A DNA stretch of 64,000 nucleotides, from NCBI GenBank assembly GCA_964578535.1, contig CAZODI010000004.1, forward strand, positions 52,103 through 116,102, in the 5' to 3' direction. The notes under the pieces are model-generated. The model was not told the origin of the DNA. It saw only the letters and a list, made by a program, of their open reading frames with translations, and did not search any database. Positions 17,699-26,109 of the stretch are shown here, in pieces. The DNA is from PHBD01 sp964578535. GTDB lineage: Bacteria > Desulfobacterota > Syntrophia > Syntrophales > PHBD01. The position numbers were made by a program, and so were the translations under genes. Position 1 is the first letter of the stretch; every line of letters begins with the position of its first letter.

Positions 17699-17727
17699 TG
17701 TATATTTGCTTTAGCCGTCCTTGTCAA
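17699..17727 (-). promoter_or_regulatory. cimA promoter
   Basis: Minus strand TTGACA (17722-17727), exactly 17 bp, TATACA (17699-17704): a near-consensus sigma70 promoter. The -35 lies inside the last codons of the upstream gene. Predicted start is about 17690-17692, giving a leader of about 200 nt. Confidence 0.8.
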
Positions 17728-18019
17728 CGGGAAATTCGCCTTCCAGGAGCCCCCGCAAAAGCTTCTCCGCCTGCTGGAGCCCCTCCCGGTAGGCCTCGTC
17801 GAAGGCGGCGTCCCCGGAGCGGCAGGACAGGAACAGGGGGGTGTACAGGATGGATCGGAAATCCTCGACGGGTCGGCCGCTCTCCCCCCAGGCGGCGGCG
17901 AGCAGTTGCTCCGTCGCGGCATGCCACTCCCGGAATTCCTCCACGTAGGGAGAAAGGGGCCGCAGGCCTGCGATCGCGTGGATCTGACCCGCAAGATTTC
18001 GGAGAGTTGCTTCCTTCAT
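17711..18019 (-). CDS. Unrecognised helical protein
   Basis: 102 residues, predicted mostly alpha-helical and soluble, with no signal peptide. I do not recognise the family with confidence. The stretch 'LRPLSPYVEEFREWHAATEQLL' (quoted in part: EEFREWHAATEQLL) followed by FRSILYTPL resembles a short helical module seen in various uncharacterised bacterial proteins. The start codon overlaps the DUF1232 stop by 4 nt, so the two are coupled. The cimA promoter -35 sits in its 3' end. Confidence 0.6.
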   Translation of the reverse strand: MKEATLRNLAGQIHAIAGLRPLSPYVEEFREWHAATEQLLAAAWGESGRPVEDFRSILYTPLFLSCRSGDAAFDEAYREGLQQAEKLLRGLLEGEFPVDKDG

Positions 18020-18387
18020 GACGTCGATTCTCCGGAAGAGCCCGGGGCGCCGGGGGTATGCCCGGTATGCGGAGCGGTCCCGGACGGTTCCGTCTCCTCA
18101 CAGGCCCGGCGACGGCAGTCCTCCCACACGTCCGGCGGGATCAGCTTCACGGCCAGCCAGAACCCGGCGGGCACCAGGATCAGGTCATCCAGCCACCCCA
18201 GGACGGGGATAAAATCGGGGATCAAATCCACAGGACTCAGGGCATATCCGACCACCGACGCCGCCAGGGCCTTGGCATACCATGGCACCCGGGGATCCAC
18301 CGCGGCCAGTCTGAGAACCCGCAATTCTGTTTGAATCGACGCCAGCCTTCGACGCCAAGCTTTGGTTACCGGCAAGATCCTGTTCAT
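18016..18387 (-). CDS. DUF1232 membrane protein
   Basis: 123 residues from the ATG at 18387 (MNRILPV), chosen because the DUF1232 core follows at a normal distance; the ribosome-binding site is weak, so the start is uncertain. The signature YALSPVDLIPDFIPVLG and DDLILVPAGF mark the family: a short two-helix membrane protein of unknown function. The C-terminal 30 residues are Gly/Pro/Thr-rich and likely disordered. It lies downstream of the dynamin-like gene. Confidence 0.8.
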   Translation of the reverse strand: MNRILPVTKAWRRRLASIQTELRVLRLAAVDPRVPWYAKALAASVVGYALSPVDLIPDFIPVLGWLDDLILVPAGFWLAVKLIPPDVWEDCRRRACEETEPSGTAPHTGHTPGAPGSSGESTS

Positions 18388-18534
18388 GGGAGGCCGCCCA
18401 CGCAACCATGATGAATCCGTTTTTGCGGCATCATCCTGAAGGCAACAGCCGTACCATGTCAACCACAAGATGTATGTTCTTGATCATTTCCATTCACCGG
18501 GGAGATGCGTCATTCCCGCAGGGAAGGTTTTTCT

Positions 18535-20187
18535 TCATTCATCCAGTGATGAGATCAACCGCCGGATCGTTTCGGTCTGGCCTTCCGTTTGCGCCAGGAT
18601 GCCCTCCATCGTGTCTATCTCCTCCCTGATATAACGGGACGCCTGCTTCCGCATGCCCTCAATAGCCCGGTTTATCCGCTCCTCCCAGGAATTCGAGAGG
18701 CGCGAGAAGTTCACCTCCACCTGGTGGGGAATCTGCTTCAGGAAGTGGCGCTCGAAAGTTCCCCGAAACAGGGTCATGGGTATGAGGAACCACAAGAGGT
18801 CGAAATGGAACTGGAAGATCTGTCCGATCTGGATATCCGGCCGGCTGGGCTCTTCCACTTCAATGTTCCAGTCCGCACCGGCCATCCGGACGCCGAGAAT
18901 CCTCTCGATGTTGCCCTCCAGGACGGCACGGAAGGATTTCATATACCGGTCCAGGGCGGATTGCGCCCTCAGAAGTGTGCCGAAGAAATGCCTGTGCTCC
19001 CGCTGGGAGATCCCATCGAGCTCTTCCGTCAGGGCTTCCCGAAGCCATTCCTCAAATCGCCTGGAGAGTTTCCAGAGGTTTCCCTCCCAGGTCTCCATGT
19101 CTGCCTTCAGTGCCGCAGTGAGCTTCTCTCTCAGAGGCTTCCTGAATCGGCTCAGGTACTGATCGATGTTAACCCGGGTGTGACGGCAGGTTTCCCGGGT
19201 TATAATCATCAATTCTTCATTGATTTCAGTTGTGTTCGACTTTTCCCCCAGGATCTGGTCACGGAGGGCCCGACGTTCTTCGTCGGCCCGGAGCGACGTC
19301 TGCAGGGCGATGTCCAGGTAACTCCGGCAGTTCCCGGCCAGGGCCAGGATCTTGTACTGGAGGATCCGGCCGAATTCAGCGTCCCGGTTGCGGGCCAAGG
19401 GATTGAGAAGCTCCGTCTCCAGGCGATGCTGAAACAGCTCCGTATCCTGGCGGTTGGAAAAAAGGTAAATTGGGAATTCGCGGTTGAGTTCCCGCTTCAG
19501 CGTCTCCCGGAAGAATCGCACCACCTCGTCCTGCTGCGCCTGCAACAGGAGGTCCGCCTTTGTCAAGAGGAGGATGATCCGGGGAGTATACCGGAGGAGT
19601 TCCCGGATCAGGGCCAGGTCATGCTCCGAGAGTGGCCGGTCGGCGCTGATGGCCAGGAGCGCCGCCCCTACCTCGGGAAGCCAGTTCTCCGAGGTCTCCA
19701 TGTGGTACTTGAAGACACTGCCCAGGCCCGGTGTATCCACCAGGCGAAGCCCCGCATATGCCTCCAGTGTGGGGAGTTCAATGTCCACCACCGCAACGTT
19801 CTTATCATTGTTCGGGTTCTTCGCCTCCGAGGTGTACTCATCCAGCCTCTCCAGACTGATTCGTTCCCGGGTCCCGTCAAAATGCGACACGACGGCCCGC
19901 TCCGCCGGGCCGTGAGAGATGCGTGTAATGACCGTTGTCACGGGGATAACGCCCACCGGCAGAAGCATTCGGCCGATGAAATGGTTCAGGAACGTGCTCT
20001 TGCCGGCCTTGAACTGGCCGAGGACCGCCACGTCGATGAGCGGACTTTTCGCGGCGAGGCTCTCGCAGACCTCCAGGGGACGCTCCAGGGAAACAAGACG
20101 GAAACGGGAGACGGCGTCGCGGATGGGACCGAGGATCTCCAGGGACCGGGACTGGATGACAGAAACGGCCGGATCGACAGGCAGCAT
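18535..20187 (-). CDS. Bacterial dynamin-like GTPase
   Basis: 550 residues. GTPase motifs are clear: G1 GQFKAGKST (about 57-65), G2 region VTTVITR, G3 DTPGLGS (about 150), G4 TKADLLL (about 207). Long helical, coiled-coil-like stretches follow. A hydrophobic stretch near residue 470 (FHFDLLWFLIPMTLF) resembles the membrane paddle of bacterial dynamin-like proteins, which shape or fuse membranes. The C-terminus is again helical (GED-like). Only one copy is present, whereas some species carry two side by side. Its substrate membrane is unknown. Upstream is a 311-bp divergent region shared with purSL. Confidence 0.88.
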   Translation of the reverse strand: MLPVDPAVSVIQSRSLEILGPIRDAVSRFRLVSLERPLEVCESLAAKSPLIDVAVLGQFKAGKSTFLNHFIGRMLLPVGVIPVTTVITRISHGPAERAVVSHFDGTRERISLERLDEYTSEAKNPNNDKNVAVVDIELPTLEAYAGLRLVDTPGLGSVFKYHMETSENWLPEVGAALLAISADRPLSEHDLALIRELLRYTPRIILLLTKADLLLQAQQDEVVRFFRETLKRELNREFPIYLFSNRQDTELFQHRLETELLNPLARNRDAEFGRILQYKILALAGNCRSYLDIALQTSLRADEERRALRDQILGEKSNTTEINEELMIITRETCRHTRVNIDQYLSRFRKPLREKLTAALKADMETWEGNLWKLSRRFEEWLREALTEELDGISQREHRHFFGTLLRAQSALDRYMKSFRAVLEGNIERILGVRMAGADWNIEVEEPSRPDIQIGQIFQFHFDLLWFLIPMTLFRGTFERHFLKQIPHQVEVNFSRLSNSWEERINRAIEGMRKQASRYIREEIDTMEGILAQTEGQTETIRRLISSLDE

Positions 20188-20498
20188 AAAAAAGCTCCTC
20201 CAGGGGTCAAGTCCTGCAGGAGCATCTTCTCCTGCCTGGACAAATCGTTCTTGCAGGAGTCATTAGCCCCGGGGGCGGTTTTTGGTGAACTCCATCACCG
20301 GGTTCACCTTTAAGCGAAGGCGTGCCGCCTTGTCAAGAGGGACCTGGGGGCAGACAGGTTCATCAACAAAGGGAACAAATTTGTAATTATTCCCTTTTCC
20401 GCGTGATTTGCATGCCGCAGACGGGCGAATCCGTTGCGTTGAAAGCGGCCTTTCTGATATGGAAGAACCCTGCTTCAGGATAAACAACGGGAGAGACC
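20188..20498. other. Divergent intergenic region, dynamin-like gene / purSL
   Basis: No gene visible. On the minus strand TTGACA (20331-20336), 18-bp spacer and TAAAGG (20307-20312) could drive the dynamin-like gene. On the plus strand TTGCGT (20434-20439), 18 bp and TATGGA (20458-20463) could drive purSL. A small inverted repeat GCAGGAG/CTCCTGC lies at 20216-20235. No purine riboswitch is recognised. Confidence 0.4.
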
Positions 20499-23477
20499 AT
20501 GCCCCACAGAATCGAGATCGGCTTCAAGGAAGGATTGCGGGACGCCCTGGGCGAAAAGATCCGGCGGCGCATCATCGAACACCTGAACCTGGACGTGGAC
20601 ACCGTCCGGACGGTGGAGGTCTACACCATCGATGGGGACCTGGCCCCGGAAGCGCTGGAGGCGGCCGCCTCCGGCCCCCTCTCCGACCCGGTAATCCAGC
20701 ATTATGCGGTCGACCGGGGCCTGGCGGACCGCTTCGACTGGCTCATCGAGGTGGGTTTCCGGCCCGGCGTCACAGACAACATCGGCAAAACGGCCCGGGA
20801 GGCCCTGGCCCTCCTCTTCGGCAGGAAGACGGAGTCCTTTCCCCGGGTCTACACCTCCCGGCAGTATCTCCTCAGCGGTCCGCTCGGCCGAAACGAAGCC
20901 GAACGCATTGCATCGAGCCTCCTGGCGAACGACCTCATCGAGCGCTATGACATCAAGGACCGGGCTTCCTGGAATCCCGCCGCGGGCATGGCGGCCCACG
21001 TCCCCCGGGTCGCCGGGATCGACGACCCCCGGGTGGAGGAGATCGACCTGGACGTGGACGACGCAACCCTCCTGAAAATCAGCGCCGAGAGGGTCCTCGC
21101 CCTGACCCTGGAGGAGATGAAGATTCTCCGGGACTACCTGAAGGATCCAGCCGTCCTGGAGGCCCGGCGGCAGGTGGGCCTCGGGCGGTCCATGACCGAC
21201 GCGGAGCTGGAGTGCCTCGCCCAGACCTGGTCGGAGCACTGCAAGCACAAGATTTTCAACGCCGAGATCCGCTATGTCGACGAGAAGGGGAACGAGCAGA
21301 CGGTCGTCTCCCTCTTCGACACCTTCATCAAGGGCTCCACGAAGGAAATCCGGAAACGCATGGGGGAGAACGACTGGTGCCTCTCGGTCTTCTCCGACAA
21401 CGCAGGCGTCATCCGCTTCAACGACGACCACAGCCTCGTCTTCAAGGTGGAGACCCACAACTCCCCCTCCGCGCTGGATCCCTACGGCGGCGCCCTGACG
21501 GGCATCGTCGGCGTCAACCGGGACCCCTTCGGCACGGGCCGGGGCGCCCGGCTGATCTTCAACACCGACGTCTTCTGCTTCGCCCCTCCCGGGTACGACA
21601 AGCCCCTGCCGGCGCGGATTCTCCATCCGCGGCGGATCTACGAGGGAGTCCGGGAAGGCGTGGAGCACGGCGGCAACAAGAGCGGCATCCCCACGGTGAA
21701 CGGGTCCCTCGTCTTCGACGACCGGTTTCTCGGGAAGCCCCTGGTCTACTGCGGAACGGCGGGGATCATGCCGGCCGAGATCGGCGGCGAGCCCACCCAC
21801 ACGAAAGAGATCATCCCCGGCGACTGGATCGTCATGACCGGAGGCCGCATCGGCAAAGACGGCATCCACGGAGCCACGTTCTCTTCCGAGGAACTGCACG
21901 AGGACTCCCCCGTCACGGCGGTGCAGATCGGCGATCCCATCACCCAGAAGAAGATGACCGATTTCCTGCTCATCGCCCGGGACCGGGGGCTGTACCGCTG
22001 CATCACCGACAACGGCGCCGGCGGCCTGTCGTCCTCCGTGGGCGAGACGGCGCGCCTGGCCGGCGGTTGCGAGCTGGACCTGAAGAAGGCCCCCCTGAAA
22101 TACGCCGGCCTCAATCCCTGGGAGATCCTCATCTCCGAGTCCCAGGAGCGGATGACCCTCGCGGTGGATCCGGCAAAGATTGACGAATTTCTGGCCCTGG
22201 CGGCAAAGATGGACACGGAGGCCACGGTCCTCGGCCGCTACACCGACTCGGGGATGTTCCACATCCTTTATGGCGGGAAGACCGTCGCCTTCCTGGACAT
22301 GAATTTCCTCCACGAGGGGCTTCCCCGGATGCGCCTCACGGCCCGCTGGGTCCCGCCGCGGCACCCGGATCCGGAGATCCCGGAACCGGCCGACTACGGA
22401 GACGCCCTGAAACGGATGCTCTCTCGCCTCAACATCTGCAGCAAGGAATCGGTGGTCCGCCAGTACGACCACGAGGTCCAGGGGGGAAGCGTCCTGAAGC
22501 CCCTTGTGGGCGCCGCCGACGACGGTCCCGGCGACGCCGCGGTGGTGCGCCCCCTGCTCGACTCCTTCGAGGGCATTGTCGTGGCCCACGGCATCTGCCC
22601 CCGCTACAGCGACCTCGACACGTACGACATGGCGGCCTGCGCCGTCGACGAAGGCGTCCGCAACGCCGTCGCCATCGGGGCCTCCCTGGAGCACCTGGCG
22701 GGGCTGGACAACTTCTGCTGGTGCGACCCCGTCCAGTCGGAGAAGACACCCGACGGGGAATACAAGCTGGCCCAGCTCGTCCGGGCCAACCAGGCCCTCT
22801 ACGACTGCACGCTCGTCTACGGCGTTCCCTGCATCTCCGGCAAGGACAGCATGAAGAACGATTACCTCATCGGAGACACGAAAATCTCCATCCCGCCGAC
22901 GCTCCTCTTCTCCACCATCGGGAAGATCGAGGACGTGCGGAAGGCCGTCACCATGGACGCGAAGCGGCCCGGCGACCTCGTGTACATCCTCGGGGAGACG
23001 TATCCCGAACTGGGCGGCTCCGAGTGGTACGCCCTTCACGATGCCGTCGGGAACAGCGTACCGAAGGTGAACGCCACGCGAGCCCGGGTCCTCTATGAGG
23101 CCCTGCACCGGGCCATCCTGGACGGCCTTGTGGCCTCCTGCCACGACTGCGCCGACGGCGGTCTCGGGGTGGCCCTGGCGGAGACGGCCTTCGCCGGCGG
23201 TCTCGGCATGGACGTGGATCTGGGGCTCGTCCCGGCCCGGGACGTCGCCCGGGACGATCACCTCTTGTTCTCGGAGACGCCGAGCCGCTTCATCGCCACG
23301 GTCTCCCCGGAGAACCGGCAGGCCTTCGAGGCGGCCCTTCCGGGATGCGCCTTCGGCTGCATCGGCGTCGTCCGGAGCGACGGCATCCTGAAGGTGAAGG
23401 GACGCTCGGGAGGAACGCTCCTGGAAGAGGACATCGGCACATTGAAGGCGGCCTGGCAGGCAACACTCAATTTCTGA
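20499..23477 (+). CDS. purL: Phosphoribosylformylglycinamidine synthase, PurS-PurL fusion
   Basis: 992 residues. It catalyses ATP-dependent conversion of FGAR to FGAM in purine synthesis, using ammonia delivered by PurQ. Residues about 1-170 form PurS-like modules (VRTVEVYTIDGDL, then VTDNIGKTAREALALLFGR), and the rest is a small-type PurL: LAQTWSEHCKHKIFNAEI, VFKVETHNSPSALDPYGGA, VTGGRIGKDGIHGATFSSE (in part) and the C-terminal HDCADGGLGVALAETAF. It is longer than the 740-residue small PurL and shorter than the 1290-residue large form, as expected for the PurSL class. purQ follows after 56 bp. RBS GGGAGAG. Confidence 0.93.
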   Translation: MPHRIEIGFKEGLRDALGEKIRRRIIEHLNLDVDTVRTVEVYTIDGDLAPEALEAAASGPLSDPVIQHYAVDRGLADRFDWLIEVGFRPGVTDNIGKTAREALALLFGRKTESFPRVYTSRQYLLSGPLGRNEAERIASSLLANDLIERYDIKDRASWNPAAGMAAHVPRVAGIDDPRVEEIDLDVDDATLLKISAERVLALTLEEMKILRDYLKDPAVLEARRQVGLGRSMTDAELECLAQTWSEHCKHKIFNAEIRYVDEKGNEQTVVSLFDTFIKGSTKEIRKRMGENDWCLSVFSDNAGVIRFNDDHSLVFKVETHNSPSALDPYGGALTGIVGVNRDPFGTGRGARLIFNTDVFCFAPPGYDKPLPARILHPRRIYEGVREGVEHGGNKSGIPTVNGSLVFDDRFLGKPLVYCGTAGIMPAEIGGEPTHTKEIIPGDWIVMTGGRIGKDGIHGATFSSEELHEDSPVTAVQIGDPITQKKMTDFLLIARDRGLYRCITDNGAGGLSSSVGETARLAGGCELDLKKAPLKYAGLNPWEILISESQERMTLAVDPAKIDEFLALAAKMDTEATVLGRYTDSGMFHILYGGKTVAFLDMNFLHEGLPRMRLTARWVPPRHPDPEIPEPADYGDALKRMLSRLNICSKESVVRQYDHEVQGGSVLKPLVGAADDGPGDAAVVRPLLDSFEGIVVAHGICPRYSDLDTYDMAACAVDEGVRNAVAIGASLEHLAGLDNFCWCDPVQSEKTPDGEYKLAQLVRANQALYDCTLVYGVPCISGKDSMKNDYLIGDTKISIPPTLLFSTIGKIEDVRKAVTMDAKRPGDLVYILGETYPELGGSEWYALHDAVGNSVPKVNATRARVLYEALHRAILDGLVASCHDCADGGLGVALAETAFAGGLGMDVDLGLVPARDVARDDHLLFSETPSRFIATVSPENRQAFEAALPGCAFGCIGVVRSDGILKVKGRSGGTLLEEDIGTLKAAWQATLNF

Positions 23478-23533
23478 TCCGGGACAGGATCCGGACGCGA
23501 CACGAGAAGCATCTCGGCAAGGGGATTCAAGGC

Positions 23534-24361
23534 ATGGCGAAACCGGTGAGATCCATCGTCATCACGGGAAACGGCACGAACTGCGAGCGGGAAATGGCCC
23601 ACGCCTGCCGGCTGGCGGGTTCGGACGTCACGGACATCGTCCATATCAGCGAACTGCTCTGCGGAGAGAGGAAACTGGACGACTATGACTTCCTGAACCT
23701 GCCGGGAGGGTTCCTCGACGGCGACGACCTGGGCTCCGCCAAGGCCGGCGCCAACCGGATCCTCCACGCCCCGGTCCGGGGGACGCAGGAAAAGCTCTTC
23801 GACCAGTTCGACCGGTTCATCCGCGCCGGCAAGCTCATCCTCGGGGTCTGCAACGGCTTCCAGCTCCAGGTGAAACTGGGCATGCTCCCGGGCCTCGACG
23901 GCGACCACCGCACCCAGACGGCCACGCTTACCTTCAACGATTCCGGACGCTTCGAGGACCGATGGGTATCCCTGAAGGTGAACCCGGATTCTCCCTGCGT
24001 CTTCACCCGGGGCCTGGACGGCCTCTATCTTCCCGTCCGCCATGGCGAGGGGAAGTTCATTCCCGCCGGGGACAGCATCTGCGAAAGGCTTGAGAAACAG
24101 GGGCAAATCGTCGTCCGCTACTGCACGCCGGACTTCCGGAAAGCGACGATGGACTACCCGCTCAATCCCAACGGCTCCGTCGGGGCCGTCGCCGGCATCT
24201 GCAACGAGACGGGCCGCATCTTCGGCCTGATGCCCCATCCGGAGGCCTACCTCCACCGGACGAACCACCCCCGCTGGACCCGGGAGGACCTCCCGGAGGA
24301 GGGGATGGGCCTCGCCCTGTTCCGCAACGCCGTGGAATTCCTCCGGCGCGAGTCGCCGTGA
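23534..24361 (+). CDS. purQ: FGAM synthase glutaminase subunit PurQ
   Basis: 275 residues. Class I glutamine amidotransferase that releases ammonia for PurSL. The nucleophile Cys is in LGVCNGFQ, and the His/Glu pair in LMPHPEAYLHR. The N-terminus VRSIVITGNGTNCEREMAHA is PurQ-like. At 275 residues it is longer than Bacillus PurQ (about 227), with extra sequence around 130-190. The start at 23534 (MAKPVRS) has AAGGGG upstream; longer readings run into purSL. Confidence 0.93.
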   Translation: MAKPVRSIVITGNGTNCEREMAHACRLAGSDVTDIVHISELLCGERKLDDYDFLNLPGGFLDGDDLGSAKAGANRILHAPVRGTQEKLFDQFDRFIRAGKLILGVCNGFQLQVKLGMLPGLDGDHRTQTATLTFNDSGRFEDRWVSLKVNPDSPCVFTRGLDGLYLPVRHGEGKFIPAGDSICERLEKQGQIVVRYCTPDFRKATMDYPLNPNGSVGAVAGICNETGRIFGLMPHPEAYLHRTNHPRWTREDLPEEGMGLALFRNAVEFLRRESP

Positions 24362-24452
24362 ACGGGAAGGGCCTCACAGGGACCTGTTTGCTCTCCATCC
24401 GTTCCTCTTTTTGCGGACCCGCAGGACCCTCGTTGCAGGGGTGGGTCAGCCG

Positions 24453-24498
24453 TTCACCGTGACATCCTAACTACATAATATTGCAATAGTTTATTGCA
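24453..24498 (+). promoter_or_regulatory. Promoter and start-site palindrome before the acyl-CoA gene cluster
   Basis: TTCACC (24453-24458), 17 bp, TAATAT (24476-24481). Directly after the -10, covering the expected start near 24488, lies a perfect palindrome TGCAATA-GTT-TATTGCA (24482-24498). A dyad of this size at +1 is a typical repressor operator; no regulator gene is next to it. Confidence 0.5.
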
Positions 24499-24585
24499 CA
24501 TCGCAGATCCCATAAATTCATTGAAAAAAAACCCTTCCGATGTTAAGGGTATCGGCATTCCAGGCAAGAGAGAGAGCGGGAAACA

Positions 24586-26046
24586 ATGGACCTCGGTCAC
24601 ATGGTGGAGGATAGTGCCCGGTGTCACTCCGGGCGGATTGCCCTTATTCATGATGGGAACCGTCTCACATACCCGGATCTGAACCGGGCCGTCAGCGCCC
24701 TCGCCGGGCACTTCCGGGACCTGGGAATCGTCAAGGACGACAAGGTCGCCATCCTGCTCCCCAACATCCCCGAATTCGTCATCGCCTACCTTGCCGCCCA
24801 GAAGCTCGGCGCCGTCGCGGTCACGCTCAACGTCATGTCCACCGCCTTCGAGCTGCGACACCTTCTGAGCAACAGCGATTCCAAGGCCTTTATCACGACG
24901 GCTTCGGTGGCCAGGCGATTCGAGGAGATCCGGGAGGATCTGCCTCTCTGCCGGCATCTCCTGGTCACCGACAGCGTTGATTCACCCTATGCCTGGCGGA
25001 CGCTCGTGCTCGAGGGAGGGGATGAATTCCCGATTCCCCCCATCGAAGACGGCGATCCCGCGGTCATGATTTACACCTCGGGGTTGACCGGCAAGCCCGT
25101 GGGGGCGGTTCTCACCCACGGCAACCTGCAGAGCCAGACTGGCCTTCTCAAATCGGAAGTTGCGGGCACGGAGGAAGACCGCTGCCTGGCGATCATTCCG
25201 TTCTTCCACTCCTTCGGCGCCGTCGCCAACATGCTCGCGCCGCTCCGGACGGGGGCCAGCATTGTTCTCATGGACCGATTCACCCTGGACGGCATCTTCT
25301 CCGCCATCGAGCGGGAAAAGGTCACCTACATCACCGGCGTGCCGAGGCTTTTCCTGGGAATGATCTTCCACGACAAGGCGAACCAGCACGACGTGAGCTC
25401 GCTTCGCTTCTGCATCACCGGAGGAGCCGCCATCCCGCCGGACGTCTTTGCCGCCTTCGAGTCCAAGTTTAAAGTCAAGCTGGTCGAAGGATACGGCCTC
25501 ACGGAGGCCTCCCCGATCTGCACCCTCAGCCGCATCGACCGGCCCCACCGGCCCGGCTCCATCGGGACGGTCATCCCCGGGGTGGAGGCGAAGATCGTCG
25601 ACAGGGACGGACACGAGGTCCCCCGGGGGCAGGAGGGGGAACTGATCATCCGGGGCGCCAACGTCATGAAGGGATACTACAAGGACGAAGCCCGCACCGC
25701 CGAGGTGATCCGGGACGGATGGCTGCACACGAGCGACCTGGGGACCATGGATGAGGACGGCTACATCTTCCTGACGGGCCACGCAAAGCGGATGGTCATT
25801 ACCAGCGGCTTCAACGTCTATCCCCGGGAGATCGAGCTGATCCTGGAGATGCACCCGGCCGTCCGGCAGGCAAGGATCACCGGCAAGCAGGATCTGATGC
25901 GCGGCGAGATTGTAAAGGCCAGCATCGTGCTGAAGCCGGGTGCGACGGCCGGCGAGAAGGACATCCTCCGTCATTGCCGGACCTACCTGTCCAACTACAA
26001 ACACCCCCGGGAGATCGAATTCGTAGAGGCCATCGACGCGGAATGA
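24586..26046 (+). CDS. Acyl-CoA synthetase-like AMP-binding protein, motifs degenerate
   Basis: 486 residues. The ANL-superfamily fold is clear: GAVAVTLNVM, YGLTEASPICT (A5), GWLHTSDLGTMDEDGYIFLTG (A7, in part), and GFNVYPREIE (A8/hinge). Family members activate fatty acids to acyl-CoA through acyl-AMP. Two features are odd. The P-loop reads YTSGLTGKPVGAVLTH, with Leu and Val where Thr and Lys are usual. The protein stops at EFVEAIDAE, just before the A10 segment that holds the catalytic lysine. No frameshifted A10 is seen downstream. It leads a cluster with thiolase, crotonase and acyl-CoA dehydrogenase. It may still do thioesterification, or be a non-adenylating relative. Confidence 0.8.
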   Translation: MDLGHMVEDSARCHSGRIALIHDGNRLTYPDLNRAVSALAGHFRDLGIVKDDKVAILLPNIPEFVIAYLAAQKLGAVAVTLNVMSTAFELRHLLSNSDSKAFITTASVARRFEEIREDLPLCRHLLVTDSVDSPYAWRTLVLEGGDEFPIPPIEDGDPAVMIYTSGLTGKPVGAVLTHGNLQSQTGLLKSEVAGTEEDRCLAIIPFFHSFGAVANMLAPLRTGASIVLMDRFTLDGIFSAIEREKVTYITGVPRLFLGMIFHDKANQHDVSSLRFCITGGAAIPPDVFAAFESKFKVKLVEGYGLTEASPICTLSRIDRPHRPGSIGTVIPGVEAKIVDRDGHEVPRGQEGELIIRGANVMKGYYKDEARTAEVIRDGWLHTSDLGTMDEDGYIFLTGHAKRMVITSGFNVYPREIELILEMHPAVRQARITGKQDLMRGEIVKASIVLKPGATAGEKDILRHCRTYLSNYKHPREIEFVEAIDAE

Positions 26047-26109
26047 ACGATACGGGGATTCATCCCCGCCGGAATATTTCACATCCTTGAGAGAGGAGGA
26101 AGGAGCAAC

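Noticed and set aside
17608..17994. 128-codon minus-strand frame overlapping the cimA leader and the unknown helical gene
   Set aside because: It is Arg/Pro/Ser-rich, out of frame with the better-supported gene and with the isoleucine leader, and lacks a ribosome-binding site.
20212..20262. Short inverted and direct copies of TGCAGGAG near the dynamin-like gene start
   Set aside because: Too short and without a T tract or clear position relative to a promoter; likely chance.
20475..23261. Minus-strand open frame of 928 codons opposite purSL
   Set aside because: No recognisable domain, no ribosome-binding site; it is the antisense shadow of an obvious PurSL gene.
26053..26068. CGGGGA/TCCCCG hairpin after the acyl-CoA ligase homologue
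   Set aside because: No T tract and the operon continues 42 bp later; not called as a terminator.
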